Source of the DNA: Desulfobacteraceae bacterium UBA5616
Lineage (GTDB): Bacteria; Desulfobacterota; Desulfobacteria; Desulfobacterales; UBA5616
Direction: 5' to 3'
Assembly: GCA_002423615.1 (NCBI GenBank)
Contig: DIKO01000084.1
Span: forward strand, 1-5,440
DNA length: 5,440 bases
In this document: piece by piece, positions 1 through 5,440 of the stretch
How the letters are laid out: each line of letters opens with the position of its first letter
Position numbering within the stretch: the stretch's first letter is position 1
Made by a program: the position numbers and the translations under genes
The notes under the pieces: generated by a model
Told to the model about the DNA's origin: nothing
The model's database searches: none
What the model saw: only the letters and a program-made list of their open reading frames with translations

Positions 1-258
1 GAAGAAATGAAAAACCAGGGCATCGCGCCCTCCCTGATCATCACGGATGTCAATATGCCCCGAATGGATGGGATGACCTTTATTGAAAACGTAAAGAAAA
101 GCGAATTTCGATATCTTCCCATTATGGTTTTAACCACCGAATCCGAGGAGTGGCTGATTGAAAAGGGGCGTGCATTGGGGGCTTCCGGATGGCTTTTAAA
201 ACCCTTCCAGCCGGAGGAGCTGTTGTGGGCGATTAAAAAACTGGTATGGGAACGATGA
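1..258 (+). CDS. cheY: CheY-like single-domain response regulator, 3' part only
   Basis: This is the C-terminal 85 residues of a receiver domain; the reading frame is open to the first base, so the ATG at 7 is internal and the true start lies upstream. Seen directly: the phosphoacceptor aspartate in ITDVNMPRMDG (codon 46-48), the conserved threonine in the PIMVLTTES strand, and the conserved lysine in WLLKPF (codon 199-201). Compared with a normal receiver of about 120 residues, roughly 35-40 N-terminal residues, including the acidic Mg-binding pair, are missing only because the window begins here. No output domain follows, since the protein stops right after the last helix. In this family CheA phosphorylates the aspartate and the regulator then acts on a motor or another partner. 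Lying 13 bases upstream of cheA, it is the likely phosphate acceptor of that kinase. It could instead be a phosphate sink rather than the motor-binding CheY; the window cannot separate these. Confidence 0.9.
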   Translation, partial: EEMKNQGIAPSLIITDVNMPRMDGMTFIENVKKSEFRYLPIMVLTTESEEWLIEKGRALGASGWLLKPFQPEELLWAIKKLVWER

Positions 259-271
259 GTCGGTAGCGTGC

Positions 272-2419
272 ATGGATGAAACACTGGAAATATTCTTTGC
301 CGAAACCGACGATCTTCTCAAGTCTGCCGAAGAAAGTTTGCTTCGCCTAGAGCGGAATCCCAAACCCGGTCCAGATGCGGAAGAGCTTTTCAGAGCCCTT
401 CATACATTAAAAAGCGGCTCGGCCATGGTCGGGTTCGCGGTCATGAGCCGGTGCGCGCATCTGATGGAAAACCTGCTTGAAAATGTGCGAAGCGGAAAAC
501 TTCCGATCACAAAACCCCTGATATCTTTTCTCCTTGAAAATATTGACTTTGTTCGCGCCATGTTTGATCGCTGTACGGCCGGTCAACCCGAGGCCGATGC
601 TGAGGAGGTCAAGGCGTTCAAAGCCAAGATAAGCCGGTTTGCAGCCGAAGAAGTTCCGTCAAAGCCAAGACTCCGGATTTCCCCTACCGCAGTGTCGCAG
701 TCTGAAGCGGATCCTGCGACGGCCGAAAAAGTCAATCTCAGGAAAATCGAGCATTATTACGAAATTATTTTAAAATTCCAAAAAAATATGTTTGAGGCCG
801 GCAATGACCCCTTAATCGTTTTGCGCAATCTTGCCGACCTGGGTGAAGCAGTTGAGATCACGCCGGACCTGTCCCGGATGCCCCGGTACGAAGAACTGGT
901 TCCCGATCAGCTCTATATCGGATGGCGGGTCGTTTTAAAAACCGTCGCACCGATGGAATATATAGAGGATGTATTCATGTTTGTCCGTGACGACAACGAC
1001 ATTGGCATCACCGATATTTCGAACCGATACCGGAAGGGAGTCGATGTCCAGGAAGCTGATGCGCCACTGGGCGAGGTCCTGGTTGAAAAGGCGGGGGTAA
1101 GCCGGGAAGATGTTCGGTACGCTCTGGAAAAACAGAAAAAGATAGGCGAGATCCTGGTCGACGAGGGCAAGCTCGACAAGGCGATTTTGGATCAGGTGAT
1201 CTCCCGGCAGCAGCAAAGCCGGGAAATGTATCGGAAAACCAGCGTTCGTGTGGATGTTCAGAAGATCGATCGACTGATGGATCTGGCCGAAGAAATCGCC
1301 GTGGGCCTTTCCAGAATGCAGAACATTCTTTCCAAACGCCGCGATTACCTCGCCAGCGAAATCGAGCACGAAATGGAAATTCTGCTTAAGATCAATCATG
1401 AATTTCAGGAGCGCGTTACCAATGCGCGCATGTTTTCCCTGGAAGGGACTTTCCGTCGGTACCAGCGTCTGGTCAGAGATACCGCGTTGGCTCAGAACAA
1501 GCGGGTCAAGGTGTCGCTGGCCGGCATTGACACGGAACTGGATAAAGAAATTATCGAATTTATAGCGGACCCTTTAAAGCATCTCGTCAGGAACTGCGTG
1601 GACCACGGCATCGAACCCCCTGAAGAGCGGGAGACCAGCGGCAAGCCTTCGGAAGGACTCATCAGCTTTTCAGCTTATCAGAAAGGGAGCAGGATCTATA
1701 TTCAGATCAGCGACGACGGCCGCGGTCTTAACCGGGAAAAAATTTCCAGGCAGGCATTATCCATGGGGCTTTTGAAAGAGGGCGAGCCCATAGACAACGA
1801 CACCCTGATTGAATGCATCTGTCAGCCCGGATTTTCAACCGCAGAAAATATTACCGAGCTGTCCGGCCGCGGTGTGGGCATGGATGTCGTCAGAACCCAG
1901 GTGGAGCGGGTGGGCGGGAGCATATCGGTTGAAAGCGTTGAAGGACGCGGCACTGCATTTACCCTTTCTTTTCCGCTGTCTTACGCGCTGATGCATGCGT
2001 TGCATGTCAGTAATCGCGCCGAATCGTATCTGGTGCCGCTCTGGGGAGTGGTTGCAACCGAAAATTTTGATGCGGAAAAAATGAGAACCTTCGGCGCCTC
2101 TGAAAAACTGTACCGATTCAGAGAAGATTATCTTCCATCGGCGGATCTGGAGGCGTTGTTCAGCGGCGCCAGGTCCGAGCGCTCCCGGCCGCCTGTCATG
2201 GTTTTTATCAATACCGGCCGTCAAAAATTCGGGCTTCTCGTGGATCAGGTTCTGGCGCCCTGCCATGTGGTGGTAAAAAGCATTGAAAAGAACTTTCAAG
2301 GCATTAAGGGCCTCGCCGGAGCCACCATCATGGGAGACGGTTCCGTCGCTCTCGTCTTAGACCTTCTGGGAATTGAGGAAATATTTTTCAAAAATGCTTC
2401 AATACGGAGAGACCAATGA
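272..2419 (+). CDS. cheA: Chemotaxis histidine kinase CheA, full length with non-canonical P2/linker region
   Basis: A 715-residue cytoplasmic kinase that phosphorylates itself in trans and hands the phosphate to CheY-like regulators. Domains in order: Hpt/P1 at about 1-105 with phosphorylated His44 in RALHTLKSGS and the supporting glutamate Glu66 in HLMENLLE; a P2-position segment at about 154-250 unlike enterobacterial P2; two short LGE-type helical motifs at 265-313; P3 dimerisation helices from about 323 (VRVDVQKIDRLMDLAEE); P4 ATPase with N box HLVRNCVDHGIE (Asn441), G1 box DDGRG (481-485), GFSTA (520-524) and G2 box GRGVGMD (532-538); and a CheW-like P5 at about 571-708 ending with GATIMGDGSVALVLD. 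All catalytic motifs are intact, so the kinase should be active. ATG 272 is the first reasonable start and places the Hpt helix normally, but it has no clear Shine-Dalgarno, suggesting coupling to the upstream regulator 13 bases away. The stop overlaps the next gene (ATGA). The assignment is firm; whether it controls flagella or another output is unknown. Confidence 0.97.
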   Translation: MDETLEIFFAETDDLLKSAEESLLRLERNPKPGPDAEELFRALHTLKSGSAMVGFAVMSRCAHLMENLLENVRSGKLPITKPLISFLLENIDFVRAMFDRCTAGQPEADAEEVKAFKAKISRFAAEEVPSKPRLRISPTAVSQSEADPATAEKVNLRKIEHYYEIILKFQKNMFEAGNDPLIVLRNLADLGEAVEITPDLSRMPRYEELVPDQLYIGWRVVLKTVAPMEYIEDVFMFVRDDNDIGITDISNRYRKGVDVQEADAPLGEVLVEKAGVSREDVRYALEKQKKIGEILVDEGKLDKAILDQVISRQQQSREMYRKTSVRVDVQKIDRLMDLAEEIAVGLSRMQNILSKRRDYLASEIEHEMEILLKINHEFQERVTNARMFSLEGTFRRYQRLVRDTALAQNKRVKVSLAGIDTELDKEIIEFIADPLKHLVRNCVDHGIEPPEERETSGKPSEGLISFSAYQKGSRIYIQISDDGRGLNREKISRQALSMGLLKEGEPIDNDTLIECICQPGFSTAENITELSGRGVGMDVVRTQVERVGGSISVESVEGRGTAFTLSFPLSYALMHALHVSNRAESYLVPLWGVVATENFDAEKMRTFGASEKLYRFREDYLPSADLEALFSGARSERSRPPVMVFINTGRQKFGLLVDQVLAPCHVVVKSIEKNFQGIKGLAGATIMGDGSVALVLDLLGIEEIFFKNASIRRDQ
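1064..1210 (+). repeat. Two tandem 24-residue MshEN-like motifs within CheA
   Basis: CheA residues 265-288 and 290-313 each fit the spacing (R)LGxxL-x10-L-x3-L-x2-Q, with conservative changes: first copy Leu266, Gly267, Leu270, Val281, Leu285, Gln288; second copy Ile291, Gly292, Leu295, Leu306, Ile310, Gln313. This spacing is that described for the c-di-GMP-binding MshEN domain, where two motifs are separated by about 23 residues; here they are separated by only one. Similar pairs occur, to my recollection, in CheA proteins of related bacteria. They may be simply a small helical linker domain between P2 and P3. Ligand binding is inference only. Confidence 0.6.
2406..2411 (+). promoter_or_regulatory. 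Ribosome binding site of the cytochrome gene
   Basis: GGAGAG lies four bases before the ATG at 2416, inside the last codons of cheA. Together with the ATGA stop/start overlap it supports translational coupling between kinase and cytochrome and fixes the cytochrome start. Confidence 0.75.
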
Positions 2420-2901
2420 GTTTTAAAAAATCGGGAAAATATTCTGCCGTCATGGCGCTGCTTGCCGGATGTTTGATGGCGGTTTCCTGGACGGCCTGGG
2501 CTCAAGATAAAGGCGCCAACAAATATGTGGGATCCGCCGTATGCCAGTCCTGTCACGAAGAACAATATACGACGTTTACGGCTTATGCCCGCAAAAGCCG
2601 TTCCTACGACAGCATCCTCAAACGTATCAAGGGGTTGACGCCTGCAGAAGTCCAGGGGTGCTACACCTGCCATACGACCGGCTATGGGGAGCCCGGAGGA
2701 TTCGTCAGCCCCGAAAAAACACCCGAATTAAAAGACGCGGGTTGCGAGGTCTGCCACGGGCCGGGCAAGATTCATGCGGAATCACAGGACCCTCGGTTTA
2801 TTGTTCGCAAGGTAACAATCGATGTCTGTCAGCGGTGCCATATCGAGGAGCGGGTTCGGTCATTCCGATACAAGCCCATAATTCATGCAGGATGCCATTG
2901 A
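2416..2901 (+). CDS. Exported tetraheme c-type cytochrome (cytochrome c554-like family)
   Basis: A 161-residue protein with four CxxCH heme-attachment motifs at Cys43-His47, Cys82-His86, Cys110-His114 and Cys138-His142. The N-terminus is an export signal: basic MSFKKSGK, a hydrophobic stretch 10-26, then a likely signal peptidase I site after Ala29 (AWA before QDK). A lipobox-like LAGC at 16-19 leaves a lipoprotein as the alternative. The segment after the signal (YVGSAVCQSCHEEQY), the GCYTCHTTGYGEPGGF block and the GCEVCHGPG block match, from memory, a widespread family of small multiheme cytochromes in sulfate- and metal-reducing bacteria, usually labelled cytochrome c554 family. Its exact redox partner is not known. 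Maturation would need the Ccm system in the periplasm. His120, His157 and His161 are possible distal ligands. The gene overlaps cheA by four bases and is followed 16 bases later by a heme-motif MCP, implying a sensory or electron-transfer role with that receptor rather than bulk respiration; this is inference. The length looks complete. Confidence 0.93.
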   Translation: MSFKKSGKYSAVMALLAGCLMAVSWTAWAQDKGANKYVGSAVCQSCHEEQYTTFTAYARKSRSYDSILKRIKGLTPAEVQGCYTCHTTGYGEPGGFVSPEKTPELKDAGCEVCHGPGKIHAESQDPRFIVRKVTIDVCQRCHIEERVRSFRYKPIIHAGCH

Positions 2902-2904
2902 GCC

Positions 2905-2912
2905 GGAGGGGG
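2905..2912 (+). promoter_or_regulatory. Strong ribosome binding site deciding the MCP start
   Basis: GGAGGGGG lies in the 16-base gap after the cytochrome stop and five bases before ATG 2918. It supports 2918 as the MCP start over the in-frame ATG at 2885, which overlaps the cytochrome gene and has no Shine-Dalgarno sequence before it. Confidence 0.85.
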
Positions 2913-2917
2913 AATTC

Positions 2918-5239
2918 ATGGAATTTTTAACAAGCAGGCTTATCAAACGAACCCGAATGCGAACCAAAATTTTGATGTCCACCATCATTGTACTGGTCAC
3001 ATTTATGGTGATTTTTCTTCATCAAAGCCTGCGCCTTCAGCAACAGTCCGCCATCAGTCAGCTGGCCTTGTTTTCAAACCATCTTCTGGATAACGCTTAC
3101 AGCACGGTAAGATCTTCCATGGTGGTCGGTCAAAGCGGCATCATCAAGGATCAGCTTAAAGACATCAAAGAGAACATGGGCGGCGTAAGGGTTTACATTA
3201 CCGATTTCAGCAAGGAGATCGCCTATGCAACGGAATCCGAAAAGGTCCGAACCAGCATAGACGCCCTGATGTCGGGCAAGGATGTGCAAAAAGCCCTCGA
3301 CGAGCTGCTGGAAACCGGGGTTGCACCCGACAGGTCCTATCCAGGCCAGATTGACGGCCAGCCGTTCATCTCCACCCTGAAGCCTATTTTCAACAATCAG
3401 GCATGCCAGCATTGTCATGGATCTTCACGCAGAATTCTGGGGGCCATGGTAATCAATCACCCGGCGCGGGAGGTTCTTGCAGCCGTTGCCCAGACGCGAG
3501 ATAAAAACATCCTCTACTTCTCCGTATCCCTGCTCTGCCTGGTGCTGGTGATCAACTGGATTTTTTCAAAGCTCGTAACCGACCGGCTTCGCATGCTCGA
3601 ACAAAAAGCCTCGCAGGTGGCGGCCGGCGATATCGACGTGGAAGTCCATGACGATTATGTCGACTCCATAGGACGGTTGAGCAGGAATTTTCATCAGATG
3701 GTAATCAACATTCGGGATCGCATGGAGTATGCCAACAGTTTGAGACTGGGGATTTCCGAACCATTTTACATAGTGGATCCAGATTTGAAAATCACTTATA
3801 TCAATGATGCGGCCGCTATCCGCATAGCAGGCCTATCGCAACGCGAGGCCATGGGACGGAAATGTTACGAGGTTTTTTCCAATGAGACCTGCGAGCAACT
3901 GATCGAAGCGCTTAAACAGACCATCGGACCTGAAGACGCCGTTGCGGGCAAACGCTGCACCCTGACCAACCGGCAGGGAAAGGAAATTCCCCTTCTGTGC
4001 AGCTCCTCGCTGTTAAGGGATTCGCGGGGAAATATTTTGGGAGGATTTTCATTTCTGAGGGATTTAACGGCCGAGGTGACGGCCGAGAAAAAACTTCAGG
4101 AGTCATATTTTAATGAAGAGAGCGCCAAGAAAGCCATGGAATCGAAGGTCAACGAGCTTTCCGAGATTTTCGGAAAGGTGGCTCAGGGCGATTTCACACC
4201 GAGAGGCGCACTGGACGGCAAAAATGACGCCATGGATCTTCTCACCCAGCGGCTGAATCAGACTCTGGACGGCATCGTAGATCTGATCACTCAGACCAAG
4301 GAACATATTCTGCCCGTCATCCGGGGGGTTATTCAGATATCCCAGGGAAACCAGAGTCTGGCGCAGCGCACCCAGCAGCAGGCTGCCGCCATGGAAGAGA
4401 TCAGCTCCACCCTCGAGCAGCTGGTGTCCAACACATCTCAGAATCTCGGCAACACGCGTCATGCCGATTCCATGGCCAAAGAGGCGGTTCAGGTGGCTCA
4501 GGACGGAGGGAAACAGGTTGAAAAGACCGTCCGCGCCATGGCGGAGATGTCCGAGGCGAGCCATAAGATCGTCGAGATGATGGAGTTGATCAACGAGATT
4601 ACTTTTCAGACGAACCTTTTGTCCATCAATGCGGCCGTTGAGGCGGCGCGTGCCGGAGAGCAGGGAAAAGGATTTGCCGTTGTGGCCAATGAGGTGCGCA
4701 ATCTTTCCAAGCGAAGTTCCGTTGCCGCCAAAGACATACAGATTCTGGTACGGGAAATACTCGACAAGGTTACCAAAAGTTCTCAGTGGGTGGAACAGCT
4801 GCAGGCGAACTTTGAAAAAATCGTTAAGACCTCGGAGGGCGTTTCGCACGCTTTAAGCGAAGTTACCATGGGAACCGAGGAAAGCGCGATGGGAATTGAA
4901 CAGATCAGTCAGGGAACGACCAAAGAGCTTTGCGAGGTGAATGAGAAGAATGCCTACTTTGTGGACGAAATTGCCGAAGAAACCCAGCATCTCAGGGAAA
5001 AGGCCGAACAGCTGAAGAACATCACGGACATTTTTGTCCTGGACAACAAGGATCGGACCGTTTCAAACATGGTGAAACACGAAAGCCCGAAAACATCCTT
5101 TATGACTCAGAAAGAGCGGCGGGTTTCAGCGCCGGTTAACCGCCCGCTTGAAAAGGATCTGATCCGAAAGCCGCCGGTCAGAGAGGTGCAGAGCGATCTC
5201 TTGGCCAAAGACCTGGATGAAGGGTTTGAGGAATACTGA
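2918..5239 (+). CDS. Transmembrane methyl-accepting chemotaxis protein with periplasmic c-heme motif and PAS domain
   Basis: A 773-residue chemoreceptor controlling CheA through CheW. Layout: short basic N-terminus; TM1 about 18-36; periplasmic domain about 37-197 with one heme motif, Cys163-Gln-His-Cys166-His167, followed by GSSRRILGAMVI; TM2 about 198-216; HAMP about 217-268 (VAAGDIDVEV); PAS about 272-385 with four cysteines (316, 325, 347, 361); a second HAMP-like segment about 411-460 (VAQGDFTPR); methylation helix 1 with the likely site Glu493/Glu494 in AAAMEEISS; the signalling hairpin tip about 558-592 (FQTNLLSINAAVEAARAGEQ, then GKGFAVVANEV); methylation helix 2 near Glu654/Glu655; and a charged, probably flexible tail 709-768 ending in GFEEY. 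An ungapped comparison by eye with E. coli Tsr from methylation helix 1 to the tip has equal length, pointing to the 36-heptad class. The CxxCH recalls heme-sensing MCPs known from Geobacter. The start is set by the RBS at 2905; starting at 2885 would add an acidic 11-residue stretch. The ligand is unproven; redox state or a diatomic gas is plausible. Confidence 0.95.
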   Translation: MEFLTSRLIKRTRMRTKILMSTIIVLVTFMVIFLHQSLRLQQQSAISQLALFSNHLLDNAYSTVRSSMVVGQSGIIKDQLKDIKENMGGVRVYITDFSKEIAYATESEKVRTSIDALMSGKDVQKALDELLETGVAPDRSYPGQIDGQPFISTLKPIFNNQACQHCHGSSRRILGAMVINHPAREVLAAVAQTRDKNILYFSVSLLCLVLVINWIFSKLVTDRLRMLEQKASQVAAGDIDVEVHDDYVDSIGRLSRNFHQMVINIRDRMEYANSLRLGISEPFYIVDPDLKITYINDAAAIRIAGLSQREAMGRKCYEVFSNETCEQLIEALKQTIGPEDAVAGKRCTLTNRQGKEIPLLCSSSLLRDSRGNILGGFSFLRDLTAEVTAEKKLQESYFNEESAKKAMESKVNELSEIFGKVAQGDFTPRGALDGKNDAMDLLTQRLNQTLDGIVDLITQTKEHILPVIRGVIQISQGNQSLAQRTQQQAAAMEEISSTLEQLVSNTSQNLGNTRHADSMAKEAVQVAQDGGKQVEKTVRAMAEMSEASHKIVEMMELINEITFQTNLLSINAAVEAARAGEQGKGFAVVANEVRNLSKRSSVAAKDIQILVREILDKVTKSSQWVEQLQANFEKIVKTSEGVSHALSEVTMGTEESAMGIEQISQGTTKELCEVNEKNAYFVDEIAEETQHLREKAEQLKNITDIFVLDNKDRTVSNMVKHESPKTSFMTQKERRVSAPVNRPLEKDLIRKPPVREVQSDLLAKDLDEGFEEY
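3404..3418 (+). other. CxxCH heme-attachment motif in the MCP periplasmic domain
   Basis: This encodes Cys-Gln-His-Cys-His (residues 163-167) near the end of the segment between the two membrane spans. The predicted topology puts it in the periplasm, where Ccm-dependent heme attachment takes place. It is the only CxxCH in the protein and holds the only periplasmic cysteines. His55 and His181, or a nearby methionine such as Met68 or Met87, are candidate distal ligands. Covalent heme has not been shown for this protein. Confidence 0.8.
5228..5232 (+). promoter_or_regulatory. Ribosome binding site of the cheW-like gene
   Basis: GAGGA sits six bases before ATG 5239, within the last codons of the MCP. 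With the one-base stop/start overlap (TGATG) it supports coupled translation of receptor and coupling protein. The same bases encode part of the receptor's terminal pentapeptide. Confidence 0.7.
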
Positions 5240-5440
5240 TGACTGGTCTTCAAAACGTCGTTTTTTTACTTAATGAGCAGCACTATGGAATAGAAATTTC
5301 CAAAATCCGGGAAGTTCTGAGTTACCATAAGATCACCCCGCTGCCCCATGTCGCCCGTTTCGTCAAGGGAGTGATCAACCTGCGGGGCACGATTCTGCCC
5401 GTCTTTGATCTTGGCGATAAATTTGATCTGCCGAATCGTG
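5239..5440 (+). CDS. cheW: CheW-like coupling protein, 5' part only
   Basis: The first 67 residues of a CheW domain run off the window end. Seen directly: an opening strand NVVFLLNEQHYGIEISKIRE, the ITPLPHVARFVKGVINLRG segment and TILPVFDLGDKF, which follow the canonical CheW pattern (strand with YGIDI-type turn, PxxPxxVxGxxNLRG, then xPVxDL). CheW is a cytoplasmic adaptor linking the MCP tip to the P5 domain of CheA. The start ATG overlaps the MCP stop by one base and has a good GAGGA site. No extra N-terminal domain precedes the CheW fold. The missing 3' part could extend into another domain (CheV-like receiver or a second CheW unit), so a simple single-domain CheW is likely but not proven. 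Confidence 0.93.
   Translation, partial: MTGLQNVVFLLNEQHYGIEISKIREVLSYHKITPLPHVARFVKGVINLRGTILPVFDLGDKFDLPNR

Noticed and set aside
7..258. ATG at 7 as the real start of the CheY-like gene
   Set aside because: The frame is open to base 1, and a start here would remove about a third of the receiver fold; it is an internal methionine.
259..271. Possible promoter or terminator between the CheY-like gene and cheA
   Set aside because: The gap is only 13 bases, with no hairpin-plus-T run and no room for a -35/-10 pair outside coding sequence; continuous transcription is simpler.
935..1399. Minus-strand open frames opposite cheA (also 913-1179 and 1835-2299)
   Set aside because: They are antisense to conserved CheA domains, with no recognisable product and no independent start signals that I can see.
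2893..2898. Fifth heme motif at the cytochrome C-terminus
   Set aside because: The end is AGCH with no second cysteine at the CxxCH spacing, so it is not a heme-attachment site.
2885..2917. Longer MCP reading frame starting at ATG 2885, giving 784 residues and overlapping the cytochrome gene by 17 bases
   Set aside because: It has no Shine-Dalgarno before it and would place an acidic 11-residue stretch ahead of the basic N-terminus; ATG 2918 has a strong GGAGGGGG at ideal spacing.
2541..2930. Plus-strand open frame of 129 residues overlapping the cytochrome gene
   Set aside because: It is an out-of-frame shadow: the four CxxCH motifs and signal peptide are in the other frame, and this one shows no domain.
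4103..4849. Long open frame on the minus strand, 248 residues
   Set aside because: It lies wholly antisense to the MCP signalling domain, whose family match is unmistakable; it has no recognisable domain and reflects codon bias in the coiled-coil coding strand.

Overview
The window is a gapless, single-strand (+) chemosensory gene cluster, cut at both ends. It reads: end of a CheY-like response regulator (1-258), a complete CheA histidine kinase (272-2419), a complete exported tetraheme c-type cytochrome (2416-2901), a complete transmembrane methyl-accepting chemotaxis protein (MCP) with its own c-heme motif (2918-5239), and the start of a CheW-like coupling protein (5239-5440). Genes are separated by 13 and 16 bases or overlap by 4 and 1 bases. 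I see no promoter or terminator between them, so they look like part of one operon whose ends lie outside the window. There is no non-coding stretch of 300 bases.

The organism is probably an anaerobic, cytochrome-rich Gram-negative bacterium of the former Deltaproteobacteria (Desulfobacterota or relatives). The support is the Sec-exported tetraheme cytochrome, a CxxCH motif in a receptor's periplasmic domain, a CheA with a non-enterobacterial P2 region and short LGE-type helical repeats, and a moderate, even base composition. This is inference from protein style; no genus can be named.

The signalling parts make up a standard core: MCP senses outside or at the membrane, CheW couples, CheA phosphorylates itself on His44 and passes the phosphate to a CheY-like regulator. 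The unusual part is the input. A tetraheme cytochrome gene sits inside the core between cheA and the MCP gene, translationally coupled to cheA by an ATGA overlap. The MCP itself carries CxxCH in its periplasmic domain plus a cysteine-containing cytoplasmic PAS domain. The simplest reading is a dedicated redox or electron-acceptor sensing pathway in which the periplasmic cytochrome may exchange electrons with, or report to, the heme-bearing receptor. That functional link is a hypothesis. The output (flagella, pili or another behaviour) cannot be told from this window, and cheR, cheB and cheD are not present in it, although the MCP ends in a pentapeptide resembling the CheR/CheB docking tail.
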